A stretch of 64,000 nt of DNA, taken from Tateyamaria sp. Alg231-49. Its GTDB lineage: Bacteria; Pseudomonadota; Alphaproteobacteria; Rhodobacterales; Rhodobacteraceae. Under the pieces are notes generated by a model that did not search any database, was not told where the DNA came from, and worked only from the letters and a program-made list of their open reading frames with translations. Position 1 is the stretch's first letter, and every line of letters begins with the position of its first letter. The DNA is taken from assembly GCF_900143535.1 (NCBI RefSeq), contig NZ_FRFA01000014.1:18496-82495 (forward strand). The letters run 5' to 3'. Below, piece after piece: positions 26,740 to 35,791 of the stretch. Position numbers and translations under genes: made by a program.

Positions 26740-26913
26740 TTAGCTCAGAAATGCGTAGTCGAGCGCTCGAAGTATCAGAACCAAGGCAACCCATATGACA
26801 ACGGCGCGCACTAGATTTGACTGCCCCCGTAAAAGAATTGGGTGGCTGTAGAGGTATATTCCAAGTCCAATCGCGCCACTTGTTATCAGAATGTGAAGAT
26901 AAGTTGGGCCCAT
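26740..26913 (-). CDS. Small two-helix membrane protein
   Basis: The ATG at 26913 has AGGA with a 7-base spacer and gives 57 residues. Two hydrophobic segments, about residues 6-23 (HILITSGAIGLGIYLYS) and 35-50 (VRAVVIWVALVLILRA), are joined by a short basic loop (LLRGQSNLVR). No family is recognised. The good ribosome site and clean hydrophobic pattern favour a real gene. It lies 50 bp upstream of the caspase gene's 3' end on the same strand, just outside the integrated element. Confidence 0.6.
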   Translation of the reverse strand: MGPTYLHILITSGAIGLGIYLYSHPILLRGQSNLVRAVVIWVALVLILRALDYAFLS

Positions 26914-26963
26914 GTATTTTCCTGCTTTGATAGGTTTGGACGAGTATATTCAAACTTTAGGGT

Positions 26964-28568
26964 TCAGTTCTTGCGCGCTGTGACCCGGCAGCCATTCGAC
27001 ACAAGAGTACTCAAAGTACGACCATCCTGAGAAAGCGTTCCGGTGGATGTGTTCCGGACCCAACCATAGTCTTCGGTTGCAGAGTAACTACGCCCGTTCA
27101 GGACACCGCGCACCGTGGCAGGGCCGGCAGAACCGCTTATGGATCCTGTGAAAGCATTTCCGCCCCCAGACCGATACCGCGTCGTACCGCTTGCCTTGAG
27201 CCCAAGGGGGCAACTGGCTGACCAACTCCATGACCCGGCAATCGAATACTGAGGGGCTGGCTTTGCCGATGCATCAGGCGTTGCCGTGGCCGACACAGCC
27301 GGTTTGGACGGCGCTGGTTGAGCCTTGCAGACCCGACCCGAATGCTGCTTGAGCGCTTGCAACCCATGTGCCGTACCCAGATCATCAGCACCCAGACCGG
27401 TATCAGTGGCAGACAAAAAGCGGCGGAACGCCGCGCGCGTCCGTGACCCCATGATTCCGTCGGGTGCGCCCGCATCGCATCCCAGTGCATTCAAACTCTC
27501 CTGAGTTTGACGCAGAACCTCGCGGCTGTCCGAAGCCTCTCCTGCGGGTTTCTGAGCAGAGTTCGCAGACGCACTCGGCTTTGTACCCGCGGGTGTCGCT
27601 TCACCCAGTTCATCACGCAATTGCACCGCCATCTGCACCGTGAATTCATCGCTACGCGCGGCATAGCGTTCGATGAAAGCATCGTAAGCTTCGCGAGTAT
27701 CGATCGACCGGGCCAACTCGAAATCTGCTCGGATAGGGTCAACCGGTTGCGCAGCTGTGGTGGGTTGGGGCGCTATGGCGATGACCGCGCCACCTGCAGG
27801 AATAAAGAAGAACTGGCCCAACAGTTCATCATAATATGCCGGGAATTGCTCGTGCCCGACGGTGCGGGCCAGATCGCGCACGTCGCGACGCAGACCGGAC
27901 ATCATTTCGCGCAATTCGATCCCCGGTGTTTGCAAACGGGGCAACAGCATCCGGGTAAACACCGAATTTTTTGCCGAGTCTTCATCTGACAGACGATCCA
28001 ACGCTGTTTGACCCGCACCAGCCGAGAATATCACAAACGTGCCCTCGGGCGCGTTGATCCGCCCCAAGCCGCGCGTTCCACCGATTGAACGCCCTGTTGA
28101 CCCTTTGAATGGATTATCCCGGCATGCATCGATTATGGCCAATGTCGTGCGCGCTCCTGTTGCCCGGATCCTGTCCAGAAGGCCGGACAGCGCAATGGAT
28201 TCAGATTTGATAAAATCTTTTTCACCGCTTGCAGGCGCTGCGATGTCGGTTGGCAAAAGATAGTTCTCACCATCGATTTCGACCCCGTGGCCTGCGTAAA
28301 ACACCATTGCTGTATCACCCGGTTCAAGTTGACCGGTGAATTCCGAGATCTTTTTGTTCATCTCGCGCCGTTCTGCGTCCAAAACAGTGGTCACAGTAAA
28401 ACCCTTGGTTCTCAAAGCGTCTGTTACGGCCGTCGCATCAGCGCGGGCCTTTTGCAGACTGTTGACCTCGGCATAGGAGTCATTGCCGATCACCAGAGCG
28501 AGACGTTTTTCGGCATTGGCCACAAAGGGAGTCAGGATCAGAGTAAAGCAGAGGATAATGATACGCAT
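26964..28568 (-). CDS. Exported caspase-family protease with peptidoglycan-binding-like domain
   Basis: The 534-residue protein has a signal peptide (ends near VANAEK), then a caspase p20-like domain (about 21-240) with the catalytic dyad His94 (YAGHGVE) and Cys149 (IDACRDNPF). Bacterial members are often called metacaspase-like or orthocaspase-like and usually cleave after basic residues. A Pro/Ala-rich linker leads to a peptidoglycan-binding-like repeat near 350-390 (ALGCDAGAPDGIMGSRTRAAF), and the C-terminal 95 residues form a Gly/Ser-rich beta domain with two cysteines. It acts in the periplasm or at the surface. It diverges from an AsmA-like gene. It is one of three caspase genes in the window. 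Confidence 0.88.
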   Translation of the reverse strand: MRIIILCFTLILTPFVANAEKRLALVIGNDSYAEVNSLQKARADATAVTDALRTKGFTVTTVLDAERREMNKKISEFTGQLEPGDTAMVFYAGHGVEIDGENYLLPTDIAAPASGEKDFIKSESIALSGLLDRIRATGARTTLAIIDACRDNPFKGSTGRSIGGTRGLGRINAPEGTFVIFSAGAGQTALDRLSDEDSAKNSVFTRMLLPRLQTPGIELREMMSGLRRDVRDLARTVGHEQFPAYYDELLGQFFFIPAGGAVIAIAPQPTTAAQPVDPIRADFELARSIDTREAYDAFIERYAARSDEFTVQMAVQLRDELGEATPAGTKPSASANSAQKPAGEASDSREVLRQTQESLNALGCDAGAPDGIMGSRTRAAFRRFLSATDTGLGADDLGTAHGLQALKQHSGRVCKAQPAPSKPAVSATATPDASAKPAPQYSIAGSWSWSASCPLGLKASGTTRYRSGGGNAFTGSISGSAGPATVRGVLNGRSYSATEDYGWVRNTSTGTLSQDGRTLSTLVSNGCRVTARKN

Positions 28569-28752
28569 ACAAACATGCTAGCAATGCTGACACGCATGCG
28601 AAAGTAAGGAATTCCTGCAGCAAACTCGGCGACATGAACGCAGACAATCCGGATTGCGTCGATGCGTTTCCGCATACAAACCCCAAAAAGCGCCGGCAAC
28701 GCTATACACAAGAACGCGTTTGTGCTGCTAAACTGACGTGGGGAGACGGAAT

Positions 28753-31536
28753 ATGAAGCGCTGGATAGTAAGAATCGCCTTAGGCTTGGCCGTGGTGGTG
28801 ATGGCAGCAATGGCTGCTATATGGACTGTTCTCGCAATTCCATATTTCAGCCATTTTCGCACGACTTTGATTTCGCAATTGCTGTCGGACCAGGTTGGCC
28901 AGCCTGTCTTGGTGAATGGCGATGCACGCGTTTCTGTGGCGCGCGTCAGCCGCGTGCATGTGAGTGGCGTCCAAATCCCGAGTACGAACATTTCCGATCT
29001 CGACCTCGCAACGCTGAACTCTCTTGAGTTTGACATCAATCTTGTCTCGCTGCTCGACCGACGCATCGACCTGAACAATTTGTTCATAGATGGCCTGCGC
29101 GTCGATTTGTTGAAACAAGAAGACGGAACAACAAGCTATGAGGCCGTCAAAGAACGCGCGCCAGCAGAGCAATCCGACGACTCCGTCGAGACAGCCACGC
29201 CCGCGGAACAACCTGAGCAGGTTGAAGATAAAGACAATCCCAGTTTGCTGTCATTTCTCAGAACAAGGACCGTCGCATTAACAAACGTGCGCTTGATTAT
29301 CGATGATGCCATTTCTGGCTTCGAGTACGATTTCGAGTTGGAAGAGTTGTCGCTCAATCAGTTGGAGGCCGCACTTGGCGTTACAGGTCGAGGCCAAGTG
29401 AATGGTCAGCCCTTCAAGTTGGACAGCTTATATCCGGATTCAGGGCCGTTTACGAACGCCGCCACATTCAGTTCAAGCACTCTGACTTTTGACGGTGATC
29501 CTACGCCGGTTGAAGACGGTGGGGGTTATACGGCCGAACTGGTTCTTGATGTCGGCAGCATGCAAGACCTGTTTGACGTGTTGAAACTGAAAGGTGGGAT
29601 CGATGGCAACGCCCAACTTCGGTTCTCATTGAATCGGAGTGGCGACATCAGTGCCCTGTCCGATATCAATGCCACGGTGAATTTGGAGAAAGGGCAATTG
29701 ATCTCGCTTACAGGCGATATTGAAAACCTTGCTGAGGCAGACGGCTTTGATCTTCAATTTGACGCGCGCCTTCACCCGGAAGGGCAGCCACCAGCCAATG
29801 CAGCCGACCTTGCGGATTTGAAGCTGACAAGAATTTCAACGCAGATCATAAGCGAGAAAGCCGCGCTGGAGTTGGAAAATTTGATACTGGCAACCAACGC
29901 ATTTGAACAGGGTTTGGATGAAGTTGGCCCCGTATCCATTGGTCGAATCCGCCGTACAGAAGAAGGTACGCTGGCGCTTCAGGACATAAATTTGCAGGCG
30001 GGTCCATTGGACAAACCGTTCCTTGTCGCCAGCGGAAACATCAACAACATTTTGCAACTCAAAGCGCTCGATCTTGAGGGGAAAATTGATGCGCCAGCCA
30101 CTTTGGTTCTGTCTACTCTTGGGGATGACGTCGCCGAAAAATTTGGCGGAATCCAAGCCGAGTTCCAAGTTGATGACGCAACGGGTGTACTCAGCCTGAC
30201 CCAATTGAGCGCAAAGGCCGTGAACACCGATGTTTGGGCTCTTGAAGCCGAAATTGCTGTTGGGGACGTAACGACACTGAACGGATCAGTCGTGGATGTC
30301 GCCTTGGAGTTGCAAGATGGCGCCGAATTTCTGTCTGCGCTGAAACTCGAGCCAGTGGATACGGGTCCCTTGGGGCTCGACTTCTCGATCCGCGGCAAAG
30401 ATGGCCGGTGGGCCGGGACTTTGGGGCTTGGTGCAGGACAGTCTGAACTGACCGGCACAATCGAAGCAGGAAAAGAAGACGGACGAGACAAAATCACCAC
30501 GGAAATCATTAGTGAATTCATGGATATCTCTGACCTCAAGAATGCTTTGGCTGGGGTGGTCGAACTGTCCAAAATCGGACAGGAGACAGAGAGTGAAGGC
30601 GAGCCGTCAACGGATGTTGAATTGCAGCCGCTGGTTTTGCCTAAAACCGATGAAACTCCTTCGGAAACCAAAACCCCGAACGTTCGCGATGGCGTTGAAT
30701 TGCAGCCACTCGTGATAGAAGACAGCGAAGAAGACAAGATTGTGGACGCCAACGAGTTTCTTCGCGAAACCGACATCTATGGCCTGATCGATTTCAAAGA
30801 AATCTCGGGCATCAAAGGCATCACGCGCGTTTCAAGCGACTTTGTGTCCGAAGGCGGAAAGGCACGGCTGGGTCCGTTGGAATTCAACTACGGTGGCGCG
30901 TACTTTAATTTTGAAGCCGCCATGGATGTAGTTGAAGCTCCGGACTTTGTGTCAGTCGCAGGCGCGACTTCTGGTTGGGATCTGGCGGATCTTCTGTCCG
31001 CCGCCGGGGTTGAATTTGACGCAAACGGTGCACTGAGCGGTCAATTTAGCGTGGGTGGGAACGTGACCTCAGTCGATGCCTTCGTAAATTCTATGACGGG
31101 GTCCGCGTCTATTGCGATGTCACAGGGAAAGGTCGCAACAAGCCTGCTCGAACTTGCAGGATTGGGCATTTTCCCTTGGTTGTTTTCGCGGGAGATCCAG
31201 CAAGGATACACCAATGTGGTGTGTGTAAATGCCCCGGTCAACATCGCTGCTGGTGCAGTGTCCTTTGACTCTATTGTAGCAGAAACTGAGAGCGTTCAGC
31301 TTGTTGCGCGCGGGTCGGTTGACTGGGTCGGCGATTCAATTCAGATCCGGGCAGAGCCACGCAAGGTCAATAGCCCACTCTCTCGTTCAGCGTGGCCGTT
31401 CGAAGTCAATGGAAAGCTGTCAGACCCACGCTTTAAACTGGATATCGGCGGCTCTCGGAGCCGTCGTGCAGATGGCGCCGATCAGATGCCTGCCAACAGG
31501 CAACCGTGCAAGCCTGACATTCTGCAATTGCAATAA
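28753..31536 (+). CDS. AsmA-family protein
   Basis: The ATG at 28753 follows a strong GGGGAGACGG site; an upstream GTG at 28738 is less likely. The 927-residue protein has an N-terminal membrane anchor (about 3-25) and a long repetitive beta-rich periplasmic part, as in AsmA/TamB-like proteins, which are thought to bridge the envelope and move phospholipids to the outer membrane. The AsmA N-terminal region (PYFSHFRTTLISQLLSDQVGQPVLVNGDARVS) and the C-terminal domain (SGQFSVGGNVTSVDAFVNSMTGSASIAMSQG, GIFPWLFSR) are both visible. An acidic Glu/Pro insert lies near 618-670. It diverges from the caspase gene. Confidence 0.88.
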   Translation: MKRWIVRIALGLAVVVMAAMAAIWTVLAIPYFSHFRTTLISQLLSDQVGQPVLVNGDARVSVARVSRVHVSGVQIPSTNISDLDLATLNSLEFDINLVSLLDRRIDLNNLFIDGLRVDLLKQEDGTTSYEAVKERAPAEQSDDSVETATPAEQPEQVEDKDNPSLLSFLRTRTVALTNVRLIIDDAISGFEYDFELEELSLNQLEAALGVTGRGQVNGQPFKLDSLYPDSGPFTNAATFSSSTLTFDGDPTPVEDGGGYTAELVLDVGSMQDLFDVLKLKGGIDGNAQLRFSLNRSGDISALSDINATVNLEKGQLISLTGDIENLAEADGFDLQFDARLHPEGQPPANAADLADLKLTRISTQIISEKAALELENLILATNAFEQGLDEVGPVSIGRIRRTEEGTLALQDINLQAGPLDKPFLVASGNINNILQLKALDLEGKIDAPATLVLSTLGDDVAEKFGGIQAEFQVDDATGVLSLTQLSAKAVNTDVWALEAEIAVGDVTTLNGSVVDVALELQDGAEFLSALKLEPVDTGPLGLDFSIRGKDGRWAGTLGLGAGQSELTGTIEAGKEDGRDKITTEIISEFMDISDLKNALAGVVELSKIGQETESEGEPSTDVELQPLVLPKTDETPSETKTPNVRDGVELQPLVIEDSEEDKIVDANEFLRETDIYGLIDFKEISGIKGITRVSSDFVSEGGKARLGPLEFNYGGAYFNFEAAMDVVEAPDFVSVAGATSGWDLADLLSAAGVEFDANGALSGQFSVGGNVTSVDAFVNSMTGSASIAMSQGKVATSLLELAGLGIFPWLFSREIQQGYTNVVCVNAPVNIAAGAVSFDSIVAETESVQLVARGSVDWVGDSIQIRAEPRKVNSPLSRSAWPFEVNGKLSDPRFKLDIGGSRSRRADGADQMPANRQPCKPDILQLQ

Positions 31537-31541
31537 GACTG

Positions 31542-32063
31542 CTATTCGCTCTCTGCGTCGGGTTCGGCTTCGCTCTCTGCCTCGGGTTCGGGGAGCGCAT
31601 CCTGACACGCCAGAACACCACGAATAGCTTTGCTTGTTCCGGTCAGATCCAACTCGAACGCATTGCCTTGCGAGCCAATGATTTTGACGGTCTGGCTTCG
31701 TGCAAACTCCTGAATAAAGGCTGGATTATTGAAAAAGGCGTACCCGCCGTGCTTTCCGTTCTCAATCTTTCCAATTGCCTCGCCGCCAAAGCGGGCACTG
31801 CCAAAGTCAAACTCTACCGTGCCATCCTGACCTTCCTCGACATGGGTCCAGGCCTCGTTGTAGATCGCAAAATACCCACCATCCAACGTGGGTTCTGCAC
31901 CAATCTGGACTTCGCTGCCGTCGTCCAACTCTCGAGACGCGAAACATTTACCCGTATCTTCGGTGTTGATCAGGATGGTCCAGTCGCCCGCAGTCTGCCA
32001 AACGTCCGCGGCCAAAGCTGCAACAGGCATAATGGAAAGAGTCAGAATGGCGATGCAACGCAT
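31542..32063 (-). CDS. Exported protein of unknown function with acidic tail
   Basis: I chose the ATG at 32063 (GAGG ribosome site) over one at 32114, because a signal peptide (MRCIAILTLSIMPVAALAA) follows it directly. The 173-residue protein has a compact beta-rich body containing WTILINTEDTGKCFASREL and GYFAIYNEAW, loosely like invasion-associated locus B proteins, and a second cysteine near the end. The last 20 residues are almost all Glu, Ala, Ser and Pro. It converges with the AsmA-like gene, the stops being 5 bp apart. The IalB resemblance is tentative. Confidence 0.68.
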   Translation of the reverse strand: MRCIAILTLSIMPVAALAADVWQTAGDWTILINTEDTGKCFASRELDDGSEVQIGAEPTLDGGYFAIYNEAWTHVEEGQDGTVEFDFGSARFGGEAIGKIENGKHGGYAFFNNPAFIQEFARSQTVKIIGSQGNAFELDLTGTSKAIRGVLACQDALPEPEAESEAEPDAESE

Positions 32064-32284
32064 AGCAACCTCATTGGTTTGATCAGCATTCCAAGTATAC
32101 TCTGGCTTTGCCAACTAATGAACCCGTGTCGGCTTGGGCACGGCACCTGACCCAAGACTTGAGTGATGATCATAGCCCTGATCGGCCATTAGAGCGAGAT
32201 CAGCGTGGGCATGCGCCACACTGTCCGTTCTCCCTCAAACAAGCAGGGTGAGTGCGCCAAGCCGCAGATGGTATACAGGTAAAA

Positions 32285-32656
32285 CTAGTCGACCTGGACA
32301 ACCAGAAAATGGGCGCCCTCGGCACTTAGCACATCAAAGGTGTGGGTCGAGACGTCGTCACGCAGGAGATGTATCACGCTTCCCAGGCCTTTTTCATGAA
32401 CAGATCCATCGTTGGTCGAGATCCTGTACTCTCCGCTCAGGCACACAAACGTCTGTTCTCTATCCGCAAATCGAAACTCGGTGTGAAACCCTGCCGGCAA
32501 ATGGATGAAGAAAGATCGCTTACAAGGTTCGATCTTGCTCATTTTCAGTCTCTCAGATCCCAGAACGTTGTCCGAGGATTGAAACTGTATTTCGTCTTCC
32601 CGCAGTTCCGCTTGACCGTCTTCTCCTGAGAATACTGTGAGTTTGGTCAACGTCAT
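32285..32656 (-). CDS. Cupin-fold protein
   Basis: The 123-residue protein has a single beta-barrel pattern typical of cupins: FIHLPAGFHTEFRFADREQTFVCLSGEYRI in the first motif and LGSVIHLLRDDVSTHTFDV in the second. The metal-binding His/Glu set is incomplete, so catalysis is uncertain. A GGAG site precedes the ATG at 32656. It lies 55 bp downstream of the MscS gene on the same strand and 221 bp upstream of the unknown exported gene. Confidence 0.72.
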   Translation of the reverse strand: MTLTKLTVFSGEDGQAELREDEIQFQSSDNVLGSERLKMSKIEPCKRSFFIHLPAGFHTEFRFADREQTFVCLSGEYRISTNDGSVHEKGLGSVIHLLRDDVSTHTFDVLSAEGAHFLVVQVD

Positions 32657-32711
32657 ATCGGTCTCCGTCTATTTTCCTGCGATCGTGTAAGGTGGCCATT
32701 CGGGACGAACA

Positions 32712-34349
32712 TTACTCATTTGTCGAAGCGAGAACCCCATCCCACTTTTCCTTGGGCACTTTGGGTTCGTCCGGGTCCGCAATGTAAGATGGTGTCATGA
32801 TCTGCACGCCATTTTCATTGAACACGGTCACGATATTCCGGTGCAGGTCCGAATAAATTTGAGGAAGGCTTGATCCGCGCGTTGAGAAGGCGTTGATCTG
32901 GTAATTTATCGCATAATCAGCAAGCGCCGTCATAAGCACGAACGGCTTGGGCGAATGTTTGAGATACGTAGTGCGGGTGGCCGCCTCGATCAGCATTGCC
33001 TCAATTTTTTCCTGTGGTTCTTCATACCCGATGCCGACCGTCGTGTTGACCATCAGGCCACGCCCGTCGATGGTGCGAGAGTAGTTAACAACTTCGGAAT
33101 TCAGAAGCTGCGCGTTTGGGATACTGATCATCTCATTCTTGATGGATTTGACCAAGGTTTCCATCAGCTTGATCTCAACGACATCGCCGACCTGATCGCC
33201 AACTTTGATGCGATCTCCGATGTTTGTGCTGCGCCGATAAACGACAAACAATCCGGCCATCATATTGCTGACAACAGTATTCGACCCGAGGGAAACGATG
33301 ATACCAGCAAGGATTGTGAGGCCCTGAAACGCCCGTGAATCCGAACCCGGAATGTAGGGGTAAGCAAAGACAATCGCGATTGCGATAATAACGACACGCG
33401 CGATGTTGTAGGTGGGGTTCACCCAATGAGGTTCGAAATTTTTCCACTCAAAAATACCGGCCTCGACATTATCAAGGATGATCCGGACACCGCCGATGGC
33501 ATAGCGTGTGATCAGCGCGATGATGGTCAGCATGAACAGACTGGGGATGTAGCCCATAAAGCCAAGGATGACACTTACCAGCGGTTCTGACACGTAATCC
33601 AGCAGGATCTGAGCAAGTGGCCGGGTCTCAGCAAACGACAAAAGCACGACGGACAGGTAATAGTAGACTGCAAACAGATAAAGGACCCAGAGAACGATAT
33701 TGACTCCAAAGCCAACCAGCCGCGCGACTGCCTTGCCTTGAACAACCGATTTGGTCGCCTCTTCGACTTGTGTGAAGCGGCGTTCAGTCATCCGCTCGAA
33801 GGTTGCAATCAGCCGATGTCGTCGGCGAAAGAAAAGCAGGGTAACAATCAGAAAACCGACGGTCCATGCAACCGCACCAAGCGCACTTTCAACACGCGCC
33901 TCTTCTGATCGCCCTTCCCAGTAACTCCGAACTGCCGCCTCGATAGCCTCAGACTGTAACTGGGCAAGAACAGCCACATCAAACTGTTCGAACTCTGCAT
34001 CAGCCTCGGTCACGACAGTAATCATTTTGCCGTTCGCATAGACACCCGTGCCCAACTCCATTTTACGCACTTCGAAACGAAGGGGCGCGGATTCAGAAAG
34101 CTCTGTCAGAGAATAAATGCGCTCTTCAACAGCGTCAGCACGTTCGCTGGCGGGCAATACAGTGCTGCCTCGCACATAAAAAAGCGTTTCACCTTCGATA
34201 TCGACAGGGGCCACGAAAACGTCGCTTTCTTCGCCCTGATTTTCAATGGTGGCGTGACTTGGGTCTTCGGTATCTTGGGCCGCCACAGGCCCCGACACAA
34301 AGCCAGTAACTGCAAAGAGTATTGCGAACAGATAGGCTAACGGTCTCAC
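32712..34349 (-). CDS. MscS-family mechanosensitive ion channel
   Basis: The 545-residue protein starts at a GTG with GAGG 7 bases upstream and has a signal peptide (to about VAAQ). A periplasmic domain of some 140 residues precedes about five membrane helices. The MscS core is clear: GIIVSLGSNTVVSNMMAGLF in the pore helix, then VVYRRSTNIGDRIKVGDQVGDVVEIKLMETLVKS in the beta domain. MscS channels open under membrane tension to release solutes in osmotic shock. It is longer than E. coli MscS (286 residues) and resembles the larger YbdG/YnaI-type channels. Confidence 0.9.
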   Translation of the reverse strand: MRPLAYLFAILFAVTGFVSGPVAAQDTEDPSHATIENQGEESDVFVAPVDIEGETLFYVRGSTVLPASERADAVEERIYSLTELSESAPLRFEVRKMELGTGVYANGKMITVVTEADAEFEQFDVAVLAQLQSEAIEAAVRSYWEGRSEEARVESALGAVAWTVGFLIVTLLFFRRRHRLIATFERMTERRFTQVEEATKSVVQGKAVARLVGFGVNIVLWVLYLFAVYYYLSVVLLSFAETRPLAQILLDYVSEPLVSVILGFMGYIPSLFMLTIIALITRYAIGGVRIILDNVEAGIFEWKNFEPHWVNPTYNIARVVIIAIAIVFAYPYIPGSDSRAFQGLTILAGIIVSLGSNTVVSNMMAGLFVVYRRSTNIGDRIKVGDQVGDVVEIKLMETLVKSIKNEMISIPNAQLLNSEVVNYSRTIDGRGLMVNTTVGIGYEEPQEKIEAMLIEAATRTTYLKHSPKPFVLMTALADYAINYQINAFSTRGSSLPQIYSDLHRNIVTVFNENGVQIMTPSYIADPDEPKVPKEKWDGVLASTNE

Positions 34350-34769
34350 AAGGAGCCCTCACGATAAGGGCATTTCGCGCCAACCAAAGGTTGGATTAAT
34401 TGTACCAAAGCCATGTGACCTCTGTTGTTGAATAATGGTCTTACATGAACCATCACCGATTTTGGCAAAATTGCAAAGACCGCTGTTATTTAACAAGAGT
34501 TCAAAAGAGGCATGGGCATGTTGATGAACGATAAACCTGCCCCTAAAGCCGTCGGCTTTTTGGCGGGGTTTATGCTGCGTAGTTCCTCATGCACTTTGCT
34601 CCCTGAGCCTTCGGTATCCAGATGCGCCTAACTGCAAACGAACAGCGCCACGTTCGTTTCATTGAGAACATCAAGCCCACACTGGGCAATCCTTATGTGA
34701 AAGCCAAATTGGACTTGCCAAACGGCACGAGGACCCGATGATGAACCGTATAGACCCAACATATTCCTA
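34350..34769. other. Divergent intergenic region between mscS-like and moxR-like genes
   Basis: These 420 bp must hold the promoters of the minus-strand channel gene and the plus-strand MoxR/Bat operon. I see no gene with good support. A 39-codon frame at 34512-34631 has an AGAGG site but no recognisable protein, and it overlaps the hairpin at 34533-34572. The AT-rich piece 34380-34500 is the likely promoter area. Confidence 0.5.
34533..34572 (+). terminator. Hairpin upstream of the MoxR/Bat operon
   Basis: The core arms AAAGCC and GGCTTT (loop GTC) followed by TTT are flanked by a second, imperfect pair (AAACC..GCC and GGCGGGGTTT). It looks like an intrinsic terminator or attenuator in the leader of the operon. 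There is no plus-strand gene just before it, so attenuation of the leader, or a short RNA ending here, is possible. Confidence 0.4.
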
Positions 34770-35783
34770 GTGCGAACGGACAGTGCTGTGACTGCTCTTT
34801 TACAGATCGAAGAACTCAAAACGCGCATGGGGCGCTCTATCATCGGCCAAAAGGACGTGGTCGAGAGGCTGGTGATTGGCCTTCTGGCCAATGGCAACCT
34901 GCTGATCGAGGGGCTTCCCGGTCTTGCAAAGACCCGGGCCGTCAAGGCAATGGCCAAGAATATGGATGCAGAGTTCAGCCGTATTCAGTTCACACCAGAC
35001 CTTTTGCCGTCAGATGTCACCGGCACAGAAGTCTACCATCAGGGACCTGAAGGCGCTGAGTTCAAATTTGATCCCGGTCCAATCTTTGCCAACATCGTGC
35101 TGGCGGACGAGATCAACCGCGCGCCTGCAAAGGTGCAGGCCGCCTTGCTGGAAGCAATGGAAGAGCGCCAGGTCACCGTGGCCGGAACCACCCACATCAT
35201 GCCGCCCCTGTTTATCGTGATGGCAACCCAAAACCCGATTGAGCAGGAGGGAACCTATCCGCTGCCTGAAGCGCAGATGGACAGGTTCCTGATGCATGTC
35301 CGTGTCGACTACCCCCCTGTTGAGGATGAAGTTGAGGTAATCCGTCTGGTGCGCGGCGAAGAGGCTGCAAAGCAAAAAGAAGACGCAGGCGAAGCCAAAG
35401 AAAAGTCAGAAAAGCCTCCCGCAATTCCACAAAGCGCAGTCTTCGAGGCCCGTGCAGAGATTTCTAAGATACATGTGTCAGATCCGATGGAGAGATACAT
35501 AGCCGATCTGGTTTATGGCACACGGACTCCCGCAGCCCTTTCCGAAGACCTTGCCCGTTGGATAGAGATCGGCGCCAGCCCGCGCGCCTCGCTTGCCTTT
35601 GACAAGTGCAGCAGGGCGCACGCATGGCTTGCCGGGCGCGACTATGTCGACCCGCAGGATGTGCGGGCCGTCGCACATGACGTTCTGCGTCACCGCCTTA
35701 CTCTGTCATACGAAGCGCAGGGAGACGGTGTATCAGCTGATGATGTGACAGACGCGATCCTGTCGAAAGTGGCCTTGCCTTAG
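34770..35783 (+). CDS. MoxR-family AAA ATPase
   Basis: The 337-residue protein starts at a GTG without a clear ribosome site, so the start is approximate. Walker A is GLPGLAKT at 48-55, Walker B is VLADEINRAP near 110-120, and the sensor 1 region is MATQNPIEQEGTYPLPEAQMDRF. A charged insert rich in Lys and Glu lies near 205-220. MoxR ATPases act as chaperones for von Willebrand factor A proteins encoded next to them, which fits the five Bat-type genes that follow on the same strand. Confidence 0.92.
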   Translation: MRTDSAVTALLQIEELKTRMGRSIIGQKDVVERLVIGLLANGNLLIEGLPGLAKTRAVKAMAKNMDAEFSRIQFTPDLLPSDVTGTEVYHQGPEGAEFKFDPGPIFANIVLADEINRAPAKVQAALLEAMEERQVTVAGTTHIMPPLFIVMATQNPIEQEGTYPLPEAQMDRFLMHVRVDYPPVEDEVEVIRLVRGEEAAKQKEDAGEAKEKSEKPPAIPQSAVFEARAEISKIHVSDPMERYIADLVYGTRTPAALSEDLARWIEIGASPRASLAFDKCSRAHAWLAGRDYVDPQDVRAVAHDVLRHRLTLSYEAQGDGVSADDVTDAILSKVALP

Positions 35784-35791
35784 GACTTTCC

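Noticed and set aside
28634..28756. 40-codon frame ending with a TGA that overlaps the AsmA-like start
   Set aside because: The overlap is suggestive, but there is no ribosome site and the peptide has no recognisable features; it lies in the divergent promoter region.
34512..34631. 39-codon frame before the MoxR-like gene
   Set aside because: It has an AGAGG site but covers a terminator-like hairpin and encodes no recognisable peptide; chance is likely in GC-rich DNA.
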